Positions 37,669 through 48,130 of a stretch of 64,000 bases of DNA are shown piece by piece. This stretch comes from Tolypothrix sp. PCC 7712 (GTDB lineage Bacteria; Cyanobacteriota; Cyanobacteriia; Cyanobacteriales; Nostocaceae). The stretch is from positions 1,860,001 through 1,924,000 of the forward strand of contig NZ_CP063785.1 in the NCBI RefSeq assembly GCF_025860405.1. The letters are read 5' to 3'. Each line of letters starts with the position of its first letter. The first letter of the stretch is position 1. The notes beneath the pieces were generated by a model that did not search any database, was not told where the DNA came from, and worked only from the letters and a program-made list of their open reading frames with translations. The translations under genes were made by a program, and so were the position numbers.

Positions 37669-39852
37669 TTAAAAGCGTTGTCCGATACCGAAATGTACAC
37701 GGCTTTCTCCTTGGTCGTTAATACCATAGTCAGCCCGAATTAAGCCCAAGGGCGAGTCGAAACGCACCCCTGCACCATAACCAAAACCAGTACCTGGCTT
37801 ACCGCGTACACCGGCGGGATCTCCTATAACGCTACTACCAGAACCTAAATCGGAGGCAAAGTCAGCAAATAATACACCACCCACTGCTGAGACAAGCGGA
37901 AAGCGATATTCTGCGGAAGCTAGTACATAACTGCGACCATTTCCTACATCCCCAGTATTGTAACCGCGCACGGAATTAGAACCGCCTAAGTTAAAGCTTT
38001 CATAAGGTGGCAAATTCCCTAAAACTGTTCCAGCTTGCAGATTTACGGCAAATACTTGTGGTTGTTTGCTAGAAAATATCTGTAATGGTACATACTGGCT
38101 ATAATTCGCTGTGACGCGATTCATCGATATATTCCCTTGACCGACGGGAATTGATTGTTCTGTGCTGAGTTTGAGAACAGAACCTTGAGTGGGATTGAGG
38201 GGGTTATTGCGTTGGTCTTTGGTGGCGGTAAAAGATACTGTTGTTAAGTCATCAATACCTGTACCACTGGCAGTTAAAGCATTTCCTTTGGCATCAGTTG
38301 GGGTGAGATTACCTTGGCGATCGCGGATACTAATTCGGTTATAGTTAAATCCTAAAGATGTATCCCAACCATCAATGGGGCGTTGCAGGCTCACACTACC
38401 ACCAATTCGCCCTTCTCTAGCTCTGTCACCATTTGGTAATGGGACTTCATCATCAAATGTCGTTGAGAGTTCCCGACGGCGAAAGGCATTGATTGTATAT
38501 CCTAGGGTATCAGGGCTAGTTTCGCGATAAGGACTTGTATATTTGGTATCAAATTGGAAGTCGCGCAACCCCACACCAACATTTAAACCCAAAGTATTAT
38601 TCTTACCGCCAACATTCTGGTCTTGATAAGTTAATGTACCTAAAACTCCTTGGTCAGCGTTATAACTACCACCAACGTTAACTGCACGGGCCCCAGTTTC
38701 TTTGAGTTCGTAGACTAAATCTACCTTGTTGGCATCCCCTTCTAAAGCTACATTCACAGTTTCAAATAAGCCTGTGCGATATAGTTGTTGCACATCTTGC
38801 CTAACAGTATTTTCTTGGAAAATTTGACCAGGTTTGAGTTTGAGTTGTTGGCGAATAAAATCTGGTTTAGTACGCCCACTAACGGGATTACCTTTGCTAT
38901 CAACGCTTTGACCATCATCGTTGAGAAAGCGAAACTTAATATCCCCTACCAAACCTTCGGCAACATTCACAGTCAGAATTCCTTCGCGGTTGGGTTTAAT
39001 TGACATCACCCGCGCTAAGTTGTAACCGTTATCGGCATACCATTTATTAATTTGTTGTACTGCTTGCTGGAGTGCAGCCGGACTAATCACAGCACCAATT
39101 TGCGATTGGAATGGTGCTAAAGCAACTTGATAAGTCAGCACCTTCGCTCCAGAAAGCTGCAGCGATCGCACTACTATGGGTTGTACCTGATACACTACAT
39201 TCAACCCGGCTGGTGTAGTGCGGCTACTGACATTAGCGCTAGTAAATAAACCTGTATTCAAAATTGCTGCTACATCTTTTTGCAGCTGGCTTTGACTAGT
39301 ATCGCCGCCTTTTTGGGTCTTAATTACTTGGCGAACTATCTGTTGTAATTCCTGACTTGCACCTAATATCTGCACATCTGTGGCGGTGACAACTAAATTA
39401 TTGTCAATTGCTGGGGGAGTCGCGGCTGGAGGCGTAACAACTGGCGTTACCTTTGGGGTGGAAGTGTTAGGAGTTGTTACTTTAGCATTCCCCTTTGTTC
39501 CTTGGTTAAGAGAAACAGGTGCAGCAGGCGTGCGAACAATCACAGGTGGAGTAGGAAGTACAACTGGTACATTCTTCTTATTACCCTGTTCCGGAGTTAC
39601 CATAACTGCGGAGTTGTTATTCACCCCTCTTTGCACAACTACAGGATTTTGAGAAAATTGTTGGGCAACTACAGTCTCCGGTGCTGAAACCGCTTCTACC
39701 CGTGCTGGCGAGTCTTCAATCACCGGAACTATTAATTTAGTTGCTTTTTCAGTTTGAATAGAATTTTGGGCGGGTGCAGCCATTGCTTGTTGAGTGGCAT
39801 TACTAGCTGCCAAGGTCGCTAAAGTAAAAATTGCTGCAGAAGAAACTCGCAT
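37669..39852 (-). CDS. Omp85/BamA-family outer-membrane assembly protein
   Basis: 727 residues. A signal peptide ends near residue 26. A Pro/Val/Thr-rich N-terminal extension (about 30-160) is typical of cyanobacterial Omp85. POTRA domains follow (about 165-400, including VVRSLQLSGAKVLTYQVAL and GLVGDIKFRFL). The beta-barrel occupies 400-727 with SxxxGF repeats and the lid-loop-like GGSNSVRGYNTGDVG, ending HFGIGQRF with terminal Phe as in Omp85 proteins. It would insert beta-barrel proteins such as the porins, or serve as a TPS-like translocase. It is followed by an LpxB-like gene divergently transcribed. Confidence 0.92.
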   Translation of the reverse strand: MRVSSAAIFTLATLAASNATQQAMAAPAQNSIQTEKATKLIVPVIEDSPARVEAVSAPETVVAQQFSQNPVVVQRGVNNNSAVMVTPEQGNKKNVPVVLPTPPVIVRTPAAPVSLNQGTKGNAKVTTPNTSTPKVTPVVTPPAATPPAIDNNLVVTATDVQILGASQELQQIVRQVIKTQKGGDTSQSQLQKDVAAILNTGLFTSANVSSRTTPAGLNVVYQVQPIVVRSLQLSGAKVLTYQVALAPFQSQIGAVISPAALQQAVQQINKWYADNGYNLARVMSIKPNREGILTVNVAEGLVGDIKFRFLNDDGQSVDSKGNPVSGRTKPDFIRQQLKLKPGQIFQENTVRQDVQQLYRTGLFETVNVALEGDANKVDLVYELKETGARAVNVGGSYNADQGVLGTLTYQDQNVGGKNNTLGLNVGVGLRDFQFDTKYTSPYRETSPDTLGYTINAFRRRELSTTFDDEVPLPNGDRAREGRIGGSVSLQRPIDGWDTSLGFNYNRISIRDRQGNLTPTDAKGNALTASGTGIDDLTTVSFTATKDQRNNPLNPTQGSVLKLSTEQSIPVGQGNISMNRVTANYSQYVPLQIFSSKQPQVFAVNLQAGTVLGNLPPYESFNLGGSNSVRGYNTGDVGNGRSYVLASAEYRFPLVSAVGGVLFADFASDLGSGSSVIGDPAGVRGKPGTGFGYGAGVRFDSPLGLIRADYGINDQGESRVHFGIGQRF

Positions 39853-40028
39853 AATATTTAGCTTAGTGTGTGGGGATTAGGGGTTGGGTGTTGGGGGTAC
39901 AAGGAGGAGAAAGGAGGCAAATAAGGGAAGGCAGACAACAACAATCAGAGGACATCAGCAATGCCCAATGCCCAATGCCCCGTGCCCTCTTGCTAAACAA
40001 GACATTTATTAGTGAATTTTTGTTTCAT

Positions 40029-41390
40029 ATGAATGATGTATCGCCCTTATCTGTAGCGTCCCCAGCGCCATCTTCTAGTTCTCGTTTGCAGCTACTGGTA
40101 TTAAGTAATGGACATGGCGAAGATGTAATTGCTATCCGGATTTTGCAAGCACTGCAACAACAATCAAACCCACCAGATATTTTTGCTTTACCTCTGGTGG
40201 GTGAAGGACACGCTTATCAACAGTTGAATGTTCCTGTGATTGGTTCGGTAAGGACTTTGCCTTCTGGCGGTTTTATTTATATGGATGGACGACAACTAGC
40301 CAAAGATGTCCGTGGTGGTTTAGTGCAATTAACCCTCAGCCAAATTAAAGCTGTGCGTCGTTGGGTGAAATCGCAAAAAAAACAAGGTAATAGAAAAGCA
40401 ATTTTGGCTGTAGGCGATATTGTCCCACTTTTATTTGCTAAATTTAGCGGTGCTAACTATGCTTTTGTGGGCACGGCGAAATCAGAATATTATGTGCGCG
40501 ATGAATCTGGTTTATTACCACGTAAAAATAAAGGCGCAAAATGGGAGAATTTTTCTGGTTCGATTTACCATCCTTGGGAACGCTGGTTGATGAGTCGTCG
40601 CCATTGTCGGGCGGTGTTCCCTAGAGATTCGCTAACCACAGAAATCTTAAAAAAATGGCCGATTCCCGCTTTTGATTTGGGTAATCCGATGATGGATGGA
40701 TTGTCACCATCCTTTCCTACGCAAAGATTTTATAGCGGAGATATCCAGCAACAAGAAATCGCCCGCCCTCTGATTGTAACTCTGCTCCCTGGTTCTCGCG
40801 CACCAGAAGCATATAATAACTGGGAAACCATTACAGTTGCCGTGTCTGCATTACTTGCCAGTTTCCGGGAGCGCGATTCGGTTTTTCACACTTCTGGCAC
40901 AATAATATTTTTAGGAGCGATCGCACCTAGTTTAGACTGTAACACTTTAACCAAAACTCTCACCATCCAAGGCTGGCGTTCTCAGCCAGAGTTACCCATC
41001 CAACTGAGCGACCCGAATGCATTGACATTTAAGCAAAAAAATGCTTATTTTATTCTGACGCAACAAGCCTATAACGATTGCTTGCATTTAGGAGATTTTG
41101 CGATCGCAATGGCAGGTACAGCCACAGAACAATTCGTAGGTTTAGGAAAACCTGCGATCGCCATTTCCGGTCAAGGGCCGCAATATAATCCTGGCTTTGC
41201 CGAAGCGCAAAGTCGCCTTCTGGGGCCATCTTTGATTTTAGTAGATCAGCCCAGCAAAGTTGCCAAAGAAGTGCAGTCTTTATTCCAGAATCCCGACAGG
41301 TTGCAAATAATTGCCGACAACGGTTTACTGCGGATGGGTCAACCAGGCGCAGCACAACGCATTGCTGAGTGTTTGCAATCAAGGTTGTGA
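40029..41390 (+). CDS. Lipid-A-disaccharide synthase-related protein (cyanobacterial LpxB-like)
   Basis: About 453 residues from the ATG MNDVSPLSVAS; the frame is open 53 codons further upstream but that text is repeat-derived. The N-terminal LVLSNGHGEDVIAIRIL and the later LAVGDIVPLLFAK, GSRAPEAYNNWETI and DFAIAMAGTATEQFVGLGKPAIAI follow the LpxB/GT-B pattern. The family occurs mainly in cyanobacteria as I recall it, and its acceptor is unknown. The neighbouring divergent Omp85 gene suggests an outer-membrane role. Confidence 0.85.
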   Translation: MNDVSPLSVASPAPSSSSRLQLLVLSNGHGEDVIAIRILQALQQQSNPPDIFALPLVGEGHAYQQLNVPVIGSVRTLPSGGFIYMDGRQLAKDVRGGLVQLTLSQIKAVRRWVKSQKKQGNRKAILAVGDIVPLLFAKFSGANYAFVGTAKSEYYVRDESGLLPRKNKGAKWENFSGSIYHPWERWLMSRRHCRAVFPRDSLTTEILKKWPIPAFDLGNPMMDGLSPSFPTQRFYSGDIQQQEIARPLIVTLLPGSRAPEAYNNWETITVAVSALLASFRERDSVFHTSGTIIFLGAIAPSLDCNTLTKTLTIQGWRSQPELPIQLSDPNALTFKQKNAYFILTQQAYNDCLHLGDFAIAMAGTATEQFVGLGKPAIAISGQGPQYNPGFAEAQSRLLGPSLILVDQPSKVAKEVQSLFQNPDRLQIIADNGLLRMGQPGAAQRIAECLQSRL

Positions 41391-41439
41391 GTACTGAATT
41401 ACAAGTTACTCTTACTCATTACCCATTACTCATTACTCA

Positions 41440-42186
41440 TTACCCCACCAACCCCGAACGCAAGGCGCGAACAGCAGCCTGTGTGCGATCATCAGCGCAG
41501 AGTTTGTTGAGGATGTTGCGAACGTGGGTTTTGACGGTACCAACTGTAATGTAGAGTTTTTCGGCAATTTGACCGTTGCTACAACCTGCAACAATCAATT
41601 CCAAAATTTCTAATTCCCGTTGTGTCAGGGGGTAGGTTTCTAAAACTTGTTCGTATTCTGATGCTAAAGCCTCAATTTTCACTGTTTTTGGCTTATCACT
41701 GGCTTGGGTATCTGCGGGTAAACCTTGCCGCATTTTCCGTAATACTACGTTAGCGATCGCGGGGTCAATCCATGAGTTACCAGTAAATGTGGCTTGAATG
41801 GCTTCAGTTAATCTGCTAATACTAGTTTCTTTCATGTAGTACGAGTCTGCACCGGCAGCAAATGCAGCTAGTACCGCATCCTCTGTATGATCCATTGTCA
41901 GGATGAGAATTTTGGTGGCTTGTCCGGTTTCTGCTTGCTGGCGTTTAAATTTACGGGTGAGTTCAATGCCATCCATGTCAGGTAAGCCAATATCTACCAC
42001 TGCTACATCTGGCTTCGCTGTTTCTAAAAGTTTTAATCCTTGAGTGGCGTTGGCTGCTTCACCAATTACTTTCAGTCCACTCTGAGACTGTAATGCAGCT
42101 TTTAGACCCATCCGAGTTAAATCGTGATCCTCAATTAAAATAATGCTAATTTCACTCATTGCGACACTCACGTTCTGTGACTCCAT
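41440..42186 (-). CDS. NarL/LuxR-type response regulator
   Basis: 248 residues. The receiver domain (about 12-130) has the acidic pair LIEDHD, phospho-acceptor Asp65 in VAVVDIGLPDMDG and Lys in SYYMKETS. A linker precedes a LuxR helix-turn-helix (about 183-245: LTQRELEILELIVAGCSNGQIAEKLYITVGTVKTHV). A second ATG nine codons in is equally plausible as start. The gene is divergent from a PAS kinase gene with about 290 bases between them, but pairing with that kinase is only suggested by position. Confidence 0.93.
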   Translation of the reverse strand: MESQNVSVAMSEISIILIEDHDLTRMGLKAALQSQSGLKVIGEAANATQGLKLLETAKPDVAVVDIGLPDMDGIELTRKFKRQQAETGQATKILILTMDHTEDAVLAAFAAGADSYYMKETSISRLTEAIQATFTGNSWIDPAIANVVLRKMRQGLPADTQASDKPKTVKIEALASEYEQVLETYPLTQRELEILELIVAGCSNGQIAEKLYITVGTVKTHVRNILNKLCADDRTQAAVRALRSGLVG

Positions 42187-42474
42187 CTGCTTAAATACTA
42201 AGTTTTGTAAGCTATTTATCTACTTTTACCAAACCAAAGATAGATGATTATTACACTTGCGTGCATCCACCGATAGAAATAAGAAATTTACGTTTTTTGG
42301 ACTGGATAGATGTAAATATCTGGCCGCAGATGTATAGATATTTTACAAGAGAAAATGAAATATTTAGATAAACTGCCGCTTGCCCTATTCTTTCGTTTTT
42401 AGCTAGAGAGCGATCGCTCATAAAACTTCAGACTATAGTTGTGAGATTAAGATCTGGAAAATAAGCTAACAAAA

Positions 42475-44433
42475 ATGCAAAGATATCAACAAACTAAAGC
42501 TGGCATAGAAGAAATTGAGCGACCAATGAGGGCAATATTTAACCAAAGTTTTGAATTTATTGCTCTGTTGGAGCCAGATGGCATTCTGATTGATATTAAT
42601 CAGACAGCTTTAGATTTTGGCAGACTAACTAGTAATGATGTGCTTGGTTTGCCTTTATGGGAAGCTAGTTGGTGGCAGCTTACTAAGGCCAATCAGGTAA
42701 AAATCCGAGAAGCGATCGCCATTGCTGGTAGTGGCGAATTAGTACAAAATCGAGTTGAAATTCTGGGAACAGGTAATACAGTCGCTACTTTAGACTTTAC
42801 GATTCGCCCAATTAAAAATCAAAGTGGGCGGATTATTTTGTTGATTTTCAAAGGTCGAGATTTAGGCGATCGCAAATTATTAACAGGCGAACACAGCGTT
42901 ACAGCTAAGACAGAAAAGGCTAACAATCAATTGCCTTTTGATGCTGATATATTTCACAATATCCCCTTCGGTTTACAAATTTGGCATTTAGCCAAACCCA
43001 ATAATATTAACTCTTTACAATTATTAGCAGCTAATCCGGTTGCCAGTGAGTTGATGGGGATAAATTTATCAGAATATGTCGGTAAATCAATTACAGAATT
43101 TTCTCCTGACCAATTGATATTAAATCAGGCAAATATCGAACTTTATGCCAAAGTAGCCCTTTCCGGTCAAGGCGAAGTTAAACAAATTGATTACTGCAAT
43201 CAAAATACTCCCTATAGTTTTTTCAATGTCAGAGTATTTCCCTTACCAAATCGTTGTGTAGGTGTGGCTTTCGATCATATTGCTCATTGTCAGTTAACAG
43301 AACAAGCCTTACAAGAAAGCGAGCAAAGATTCCAAATCATGGCTAATAATGCACCGATAATGATTTGGATGTCGGGATTAGATAAACTGTGCAATTTCTT
43401 TAATCAAAACTGGCTGGAATTTACTGGCCGGACAATGGAACAAGAATTAGGTAATGGCTGGTCGCAGGGAGTGCATCCCGAGGATTTGCAATATTGTTTA
43501 GCAACTTATATTACAGCCTTTGACAATCGCCAAACATTTAGTATGGAGTTTCGCTTACGAAGGTTTGATGGCGAATATCGCTGGATATTAGATAACGGTA
43601 CTCCCAGATTTACCACAGATGGTAATTTTGTGGGATATATCGGTTCATGTATTGATATTACCCATCACAAACAAACTGAACAGGCTTTACAACAACGAGC
43701 TGAAGAACTTTCACGCTCTAACCAAATTCTGGCGCAAACCACCACAATTTTGCAAAATCGCAATCAAGAACTCGACCAATTTGCTTATGTTGCTTCCCAC
43801 GATTTAAAAGCACCTTTAAGGGCGATCGCTAGTCTTTCCGAATGGTTAGAAGAAGACCTCAAAGGACAACTTCCCCCAGAAAATCAACAGCAAATGCGTT
43901 TGCTACGTGGGAGAGTGCGGCGCATGGAATCACTAATTAACGGCTTGCTGGAATATTCCCGCATTGGACGCATTCAAACACCATCTTCTCAGGTAAATGT
44001 GGGTGTATTGCTCAAAGAAGTCATTGACTCTTTACAACCACCAGCAACTTTTCACATCGAAATTGCCCATAAAATGCCTACTTTGATTGCTAAACGCCTA
44101 CCCCTGCAACAAGTATTTGCAAATTTAATAGGCAATGCTATTCAGCATCACTCCAGAATAGATGGTATGGTCAACATATCAGTTCAGGATAGAGGAAAAT
44201 ACTACGAATTCACCATTGCAGATGATGGGCCAGGCATCTCCTCTGAGTATCACGATAAAATATTTACGATCTTCCAAACTTTAGAATCACGCGATCGCAA
44301 AGAAAATACAGGTATTGGTTTGGCGATCGTCAAGAAAATTGTCGAAACAGAAGGAGGTACGATTAGCTTAGAATCTGCAGTCAATCAAGGAAGCATTTTT
44401 CGCTTTACCTGGCCCAAACAACCTGATGAGTAA
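42475..44433 (+). CDS. Multi-PAS sensor histidine kinase
   Basis: 652 residues without membrane helices, so cytosolic. Three PAS-like regions are visible: about 16-135, 160-275, and a better-conserved PAS/PAC near 285-405 with EFRLRRFDGEYRWILDNGTPRF and GYIGSCIDIT. After a coiled-coil linker comes a phytochrome-type HisKA block (His in YVASHDLKAPLRAI) and an HATPase with ADDGPGI and GIGLAIVKKIVE. It is followed by a small receiver gene, the usual kinase-Rcp arrangement. The signal is unknown and no GAF/PHY bilin domain is present. Confidence 0.93.
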   Translation: MQRYQQTKAGIEEIERPMRAIFNQSFEFIALLEPDGILIDINQTALDFGRLTSNDVLGLPLWEASWWQLTKANQVKIREAIAIAGSGELVQNRVEILGTGNTVATLDFTIRPIKNQSGRIILLIFKGRDLGDRKLLTGEHSVTAKTEKANNQLPFDADIFHNIPFGLQIWHLAKPNNINSLQLLAANPVASELMGINLSEYVGKSITEFSPDQLILNQANIELYAKVALSGQGEVKQIDYCNQNTPYSFFNVRVFPLPNRCVGVAFDHIAHCQLTEQALQESEQRFQIMANNAPIMIWMSGLDKLCNFFNQNWLEFTGRTMEQELGNGWSQGVHPEDLQYCLATYITAFDNRQTFSMEFRLRRFDGEYRWILDNGTPRFTTDGNFVGYIGSCIDITHHKQTEQALQQRAEELSRSNQILAQTTTILQNRNQELDQFAYVASHDLKAPLRAIASLSEWLEEDLKGQLPPENQQQMRLLRGRVRRMESLINGLLEYSRIGRIQTPSSQVNVGVLLKEVIDSLQPPATFHIEIAHKMPTLIAKRLPLQQVFANLIGNAIQHHSRIDGMVNISVQDRGKYYEFTIADDGPGISSEYHDKIFTIFQTLESRDRKENTGIGLAIVKKIVETEGGTISLESAVNQGSIFRFTWPKQPDE

Positions 44434-44766
44434 AATTGCTCAGGCTTATGGTACATAATCTATTAGGAAGCAACTCAGACCAATGACTGAGGACGGGCCG
44501 GCACCTGCTCATTTACAATTGGGTTGAGCATGATAAGGTAATTTATTTTACTATTTATCAGCTACGTCTGCTTTCAGGGGCTAATAACCACCTGTTTGTT
44601 AATTGCTTGCTAATGATAACCACACTGAGGTGAATTAATTTAGCAGGAGAAATTTTTTTATGTTCTCCATTTCGGAATATATTAGCTCTGCTGTACTAGC
44701 TATTTTAAGCTCATACATTAGAGATTAACCAGATTGCTGAAAAAAAAGAATATATAAAAGCAGAAG
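44434..44766. other. Spacer between the PAS kinase and receiver genes
   Basis: No gene, terminator or repeat that I can support. An unremarkable AT-rich stretch that may contain a separate promoter for the receiver gene. Confidence 0.4.
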
Positions 44767-45198
44767 ATGACAGAAAGAGTAATTAACATTCTATTAGTGG
44801 AGGACGATGAAGTTGATATCATGAATGTCAAGCGGGCATTCAAGAAAGTTAATATCACTAACCCGATTTATTTAGCCAATAATGGGCTAGAAGCATTAAA
44901 TATGCTTCGCGGTCATGATGACCAACCCCCTGTAATTCCTATAGAACGCCGCTTGATTCTCCTAGATTTAAATATGCCGAAAATGGGTGGCATAGAATTT
45001 CTGCAAGAATTACGTTCTGACCCAAGATTGAAGACAACTCCTGTGGTCGTCATGACGACATCAAATCAGGATCAAGACCGAGTAGAAGCCTATAACTTAA
45101 ATGTTGCTGGCTATATCTTAAAGCCTGTCACATTCTCCAATTTTGTCGAGATGATGGCAACTCTTAACAGGTATTGGATACTGTGCGAAATGCCTTAA
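44767..45198 (+). CDS. Rcp1-like single-domain response regulator
   Basis: 143 residues, receiver domain only. Acidic patch VEDDEVD, phospho-acceptor Asp67 in LILLDLNMPKMGG, Thr/Thr in MTTSNQ and Lys in GYILKPVTF. The layout with the longer beta4-alpha4 loop is that of Rcp1, the partner of cyanobacterial phytochrome Cph1. Here it follows a PAS-type kinase rather than a bilin kinase. It may relay phosphate onward or modulate the kinase. Confidence 0.93.
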   Translation: MTERVINILLVEDDEVDIMNVKRAFKKVNITNPIYLANNGLEALNMLRGHDDQPPVIPIERRLILLDLNMPKMGGIEFLQELRSDPRLKTTPVVVMTTSNQDQDRVEAYNLNVAGYILKPVTFSNFVEMMATLNRYWILCEMP

Positions 45199-45379
45199 TC
45201 AGCTCATACCTAGGGAGTAAAATACCGGATTTTTGATTGTACGTTGGGAATCAACAGCCCTAAAGATGAAGCATAGAAAGTAAGTATTACCCAATCTAAT
45301 ATCTAATATGATTAGTTAAATAGCTTGAAAATGGTAATGCTATAGATCAACCTGTATTTGACAGCGAAAATAAAAGCCG

Positions 45380-46747
45380 ATGGAAGAGACGCTGAAAATT
45401 TTGGTTGTAGATGATGATGAAGTAGACCGAATGGCAGTACGACGTGCCCTGAAACAAGCAGGTGTGTCAATGGAACTGTCAGAAGTAGGTGTATGCAATG
45501 ATGCGATCTCTACCCTCAAAACTACTACTTATGACTGCGTTTTTCTTGACTATCGCTTACCAGATGCTGATGGTTTGACCTTGATTCAAAAATTACGCGC
45601 TCTAGAAATTAAAGTACCTATCGTAGTGCTGACAGGTCAAGGAGATGACCAAATTGCTGTTGAGTTGATGAAAGCTGGTGCGACAGATTATTTATCCAAA
45701 GCTAAAGTTTCTGCAGAAATTTTGGCACAAGTTTTACGGAATGCTATTCGTGTTCATCGAGCAGAAATGCAAGCGGCTTTGGCTCATCAACAACTTAAAG
45801 AAAGTAACGAGCAACTGTTAAGAAAAAATCAAGAATTAGAAAGACAACGGCAACAAATTCATCTACAAAATTTAAGATTATTAGAAGCATCAAGATTAAA
45901 ATCGCAGTTTTTGGCGACAATTTCCCATGAACTGCGAACTCCCATGAATGCCATTATTGGCTTTTCGCAAATCTTACTACGTCCTAAATTTGGGCAACTG
46001 ACAAATCAGCAAAAGGATATGGTAGAACGTATCCTCAATAATGGTAAACATTTGCTGATGTTATTAAACGAAGTTCTCGATTTTTCTAAGTTAGAAGCTG
46101 GCAGGTTTGAGCTGAAGCCAGAATGGGTTGATTTGCCAAAAATAATTGATGCAACCGTCGCTGAAGTTAGTTCTTTAGCAGAAGTTAAGAATCTATCTTT
46201 ATCTGTAAAAATAGATTTAGAAAATCCCTTAATATTTAATGACTCTAACCGTATCCAACAAATCTTAGTTAATTTACTTTCTAACGCCATTAAATTTACA
46301 GAGTCTGGGAATATTGGGGTTGAAGTCAGTGAACTCCCAACTGATAGTATTGCAATTACTGTGCGCGATACAGGAATTGGTATTGCATCTCGAGATTTTA
46401 AATTAATTTTTGAAGCCTTTCGGCAAGTCGATCAAAGTATTACTCGCAAATACCCAGGTACAGGTTTGGGTTTAGCAATTGTCGATTCCTTAGTCAAAAT
46501 GATGAACGGCAAAATCATTCTCAAGAGCCTATTAGGTGTTGGCTCTATGTTTAGAATCGAATTGCCGCGTCAAATCGCATTATCAACTACAAAAGTTGAT
46601 GCTAACGCGTTAAAATATGATAATGATTATATTATTTGCTCTGCTCAGAATCCCCATCAAAGTTATTCGGAATCGAGCCAGAATCCTCATAAATATCATT
46701 CAGAATCTCACAGAGTATCGATGGGTTCTCCTAACGTCAGATTCTAA
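45380..46747 (+). CDS. Hybrid receiver-histidine kinase
   Basis: 455 residues with a receiver at the N-terminus (DDDEVDRMAV, Asp57 in VFLDYRLPDADG, Lys in YLSKAKVS). A long coiled coil (about 125-165) links it to HisKA (His183 in TISHELRTPMNAII) and HATPase (RDTGIGI, GTGLGLAIVDSLV). An Asn/Ser/His-rich tail of about 50 residues follows. Such REC-first kinases are common in cyanobacteria and may receive phosphate from another kinase before signalling on. The next gene begins 33 bases later. Confidence 0.94.
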   Translation: MEETLKILVVDDDEVDRMAVRRALKQAGVSMELSEVGVCNDAISTLKTTTYDCVFLDYRLPDADGLTLIQKLRALEIKVPIVVLTGQGDDQIAVELMKAGATDYLSKAKVSAEILAQVLRNAIRVHRAEMQAALAHQQLKESNEQLLRKNQELERQRQQIHLQNLRLLEASRLKSQFLATISHELRTPMNAIIGFSQILLRPKFGQLTNQQKDMVERILNNGKHLLMLLNEVLDFSKLEAGRFELKPEWVDLPKIIDATVAEVSSLAEVKNLSLSVKIDLENPLIFNDSNRIQQILVNLLSNAIKFTESGNIGVEVSELPTDSIAITVRDTGIGIASRDFKLIFEAFRQVDQSITRKYPGTGLGLAIVDSLVKMMNGKIILKSLLGVGSMFRIELPRQIALSTTKVDANALKYDNDYIICSAQNPHQSYSESSQNPHKYHSESHRVSMGSPNVRF

Positions 46748-46779
46748 AATTAATCCTCAAAAAGCTAAATTGATAGATC

Positions 46780-47916
46780 ATGTCTGTTGCAGAAAATTCT
46801 AAAGTTTTTCGTATTCTGGCGGTTGATGATACTCAAGATAATCTCATATTAGTGCAAACAATTTTAGAAAGTGAAGGATATGAGATTGAACTAGTATCTG
46901 ATGGTTTATCAGCTTTAAAAAAAGTTGAACAATCATCATTCGATTTAATTTTATTAGATGTGATGATGCCAGGGATGGATGGCTATGAAGTTACACGTCG
47001 CATCCGTGGAAACCCAGAGCTAAAGAAAATCTATATTCCCATTCTTCTCATTACCGCCTTTCATGAATCTAGCGTAGTGGAAGGTCTAGACGTTGGCGCT
47101 GACGACTTTATTCGCAAACCATTTGATACCGATGAACTACTAGCCAGAGTGCGATCGCTTTTACGCCTCAAAGAAAGTCTGGACGAACAAAGAAAAATGG
47201 CTCGTCAAAGAGAAGACTTTGTATCTCGCCTCACCCATGATTTGCGAACTCCATTAGTAGCAGCCGATCGGATGCTGTATTTATTTCAGGAAGAAGCTTT
47301 CTGTAAAATCTCCCCTGAAATGAAACAAGCAATCAGCGTCATGATTCGCAGTAACCAAAACTTGATGCAAATGGTCAATACCCTCTTAGAAGTTTCTCGC
47401 TTCGAGGCTGGTAAAAAAACCTTGAATTGGGAAAGTTGCGACCTCAAAGAAACAGCACAAGAAGTAGTTAGCGAACTGAACCCCCTAGCAATGGAGAAGC
47501 AGTTAACTCTAAAAGTAGACACTCATAAACTAGACTCACTAGGAGACAAAGCTGGTGTAGTTATGGGTGACAGCTTAGAACTAAGAAGAGTTTTGAGCAA
47601 TTTAGTAGGAAACGCCATCAAGTTTACAGATACAGGCGGCGTAGAAATTCGCTTGCGTGAAGAACCTTACGGGCCGCAAAAACAAACTTATCTCACAATT
47701 GAAGTTGAAGATACAGGCTATGGGATTGCACCTGAAGACCAAGCAACAATTTTTGAGCGCTTTCGTCAAGGTAAAAATAAACGCTCCGGGAGTGGCTTAG
47801 GCTTGCACTTATCAAGCAGAATTGTAGAAGCACATGGCGGTAAAATTGAAGTTACCTCTGTGCTAGGTCAAGGAAGTAAATTTACAGTACACTTGCCAAA
47901 GAATACTGAGGAATAA
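46780..47916 (+). CDS. Hybrid receiver-histidine kinase
   Basis: 378 residues: receiver with ILAVDDTQDN, Asp60 in LILLDVMMPGMDGYEV and Lys in FIRKPFDTDELLARV. HisKA follows (His153 in RLTHDLRTPLVAADRM) and HATPase (EDTGYGI, GSGLGLHLSSRIVEAHGG). It has no membrane segment. It lies 33 bases downstream of a gene with the same REC-HisKA-HATPase order and may have arisen by duplication and divergence, although sequences differ markedly. Co-transcription is likely. Confidence 0.94.
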   Translation: MSVAENSKVFRILAVDDTQDNLILVQTILESEGYEIELVSDGLSALKKVEQSSFDLILLDVMMPGMDGYEVTRRIRGNPELKKIYIPILLITAFHESSVVEGLDVGADDFIRKPFDTDELLARVRSLLRLKESLDEQRKMARQREDFVSRLTHDLRTPLVAADRMLYLFQEEAFCKISPEMKQAISVMIRSNQNLMQMVNTLLEVSRFEAGKKTLNWESCDLKETAQEVVSELNPLAMEKQLTLKVDTHKLDSLGDKAGVVMGDSLELRRVLSNLVGNAIKFTDTGGVEIRLREEPYGPQKQTYLTIEVEDTGYGIAPEDQATIFERFRQGKNKRSGSGLGLHLSSRIVEAHGGKIEVTSVLGQGSKFTVHLPKNTEE

Positions 47917-48130
47917 GCAATTCAAAATTTCTCAATATCGCTTAAATTAAGTACATCTAATTTAAATTTGCTTGATGGTAAAGGAATAGCCTATAAATTT
48001 ATCCTTTCCCAAACAGCAAATTATCAATAACAGGTTAATTACGAATTACGTAGCGCTTTGCGCTACTCTTCGAGAACGCTTTCAGCAAACCCGTAGGGTA
48101 TTACGAATTACGAATTACGAACTACCAAAA

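Noticed and set aside
37443..37727. Minus-strand ORF with repeating VNSQQST
   Set aside because: It is the translation of the heptamer array and overlaps the end of the Omp85 gene.
39870..40028. N-terminal extension of the LpxB-like protein
   Set aside because: The extra 53 codons are encoded by repeat-like CAATGCC text, and family homologues start near the ATG used.
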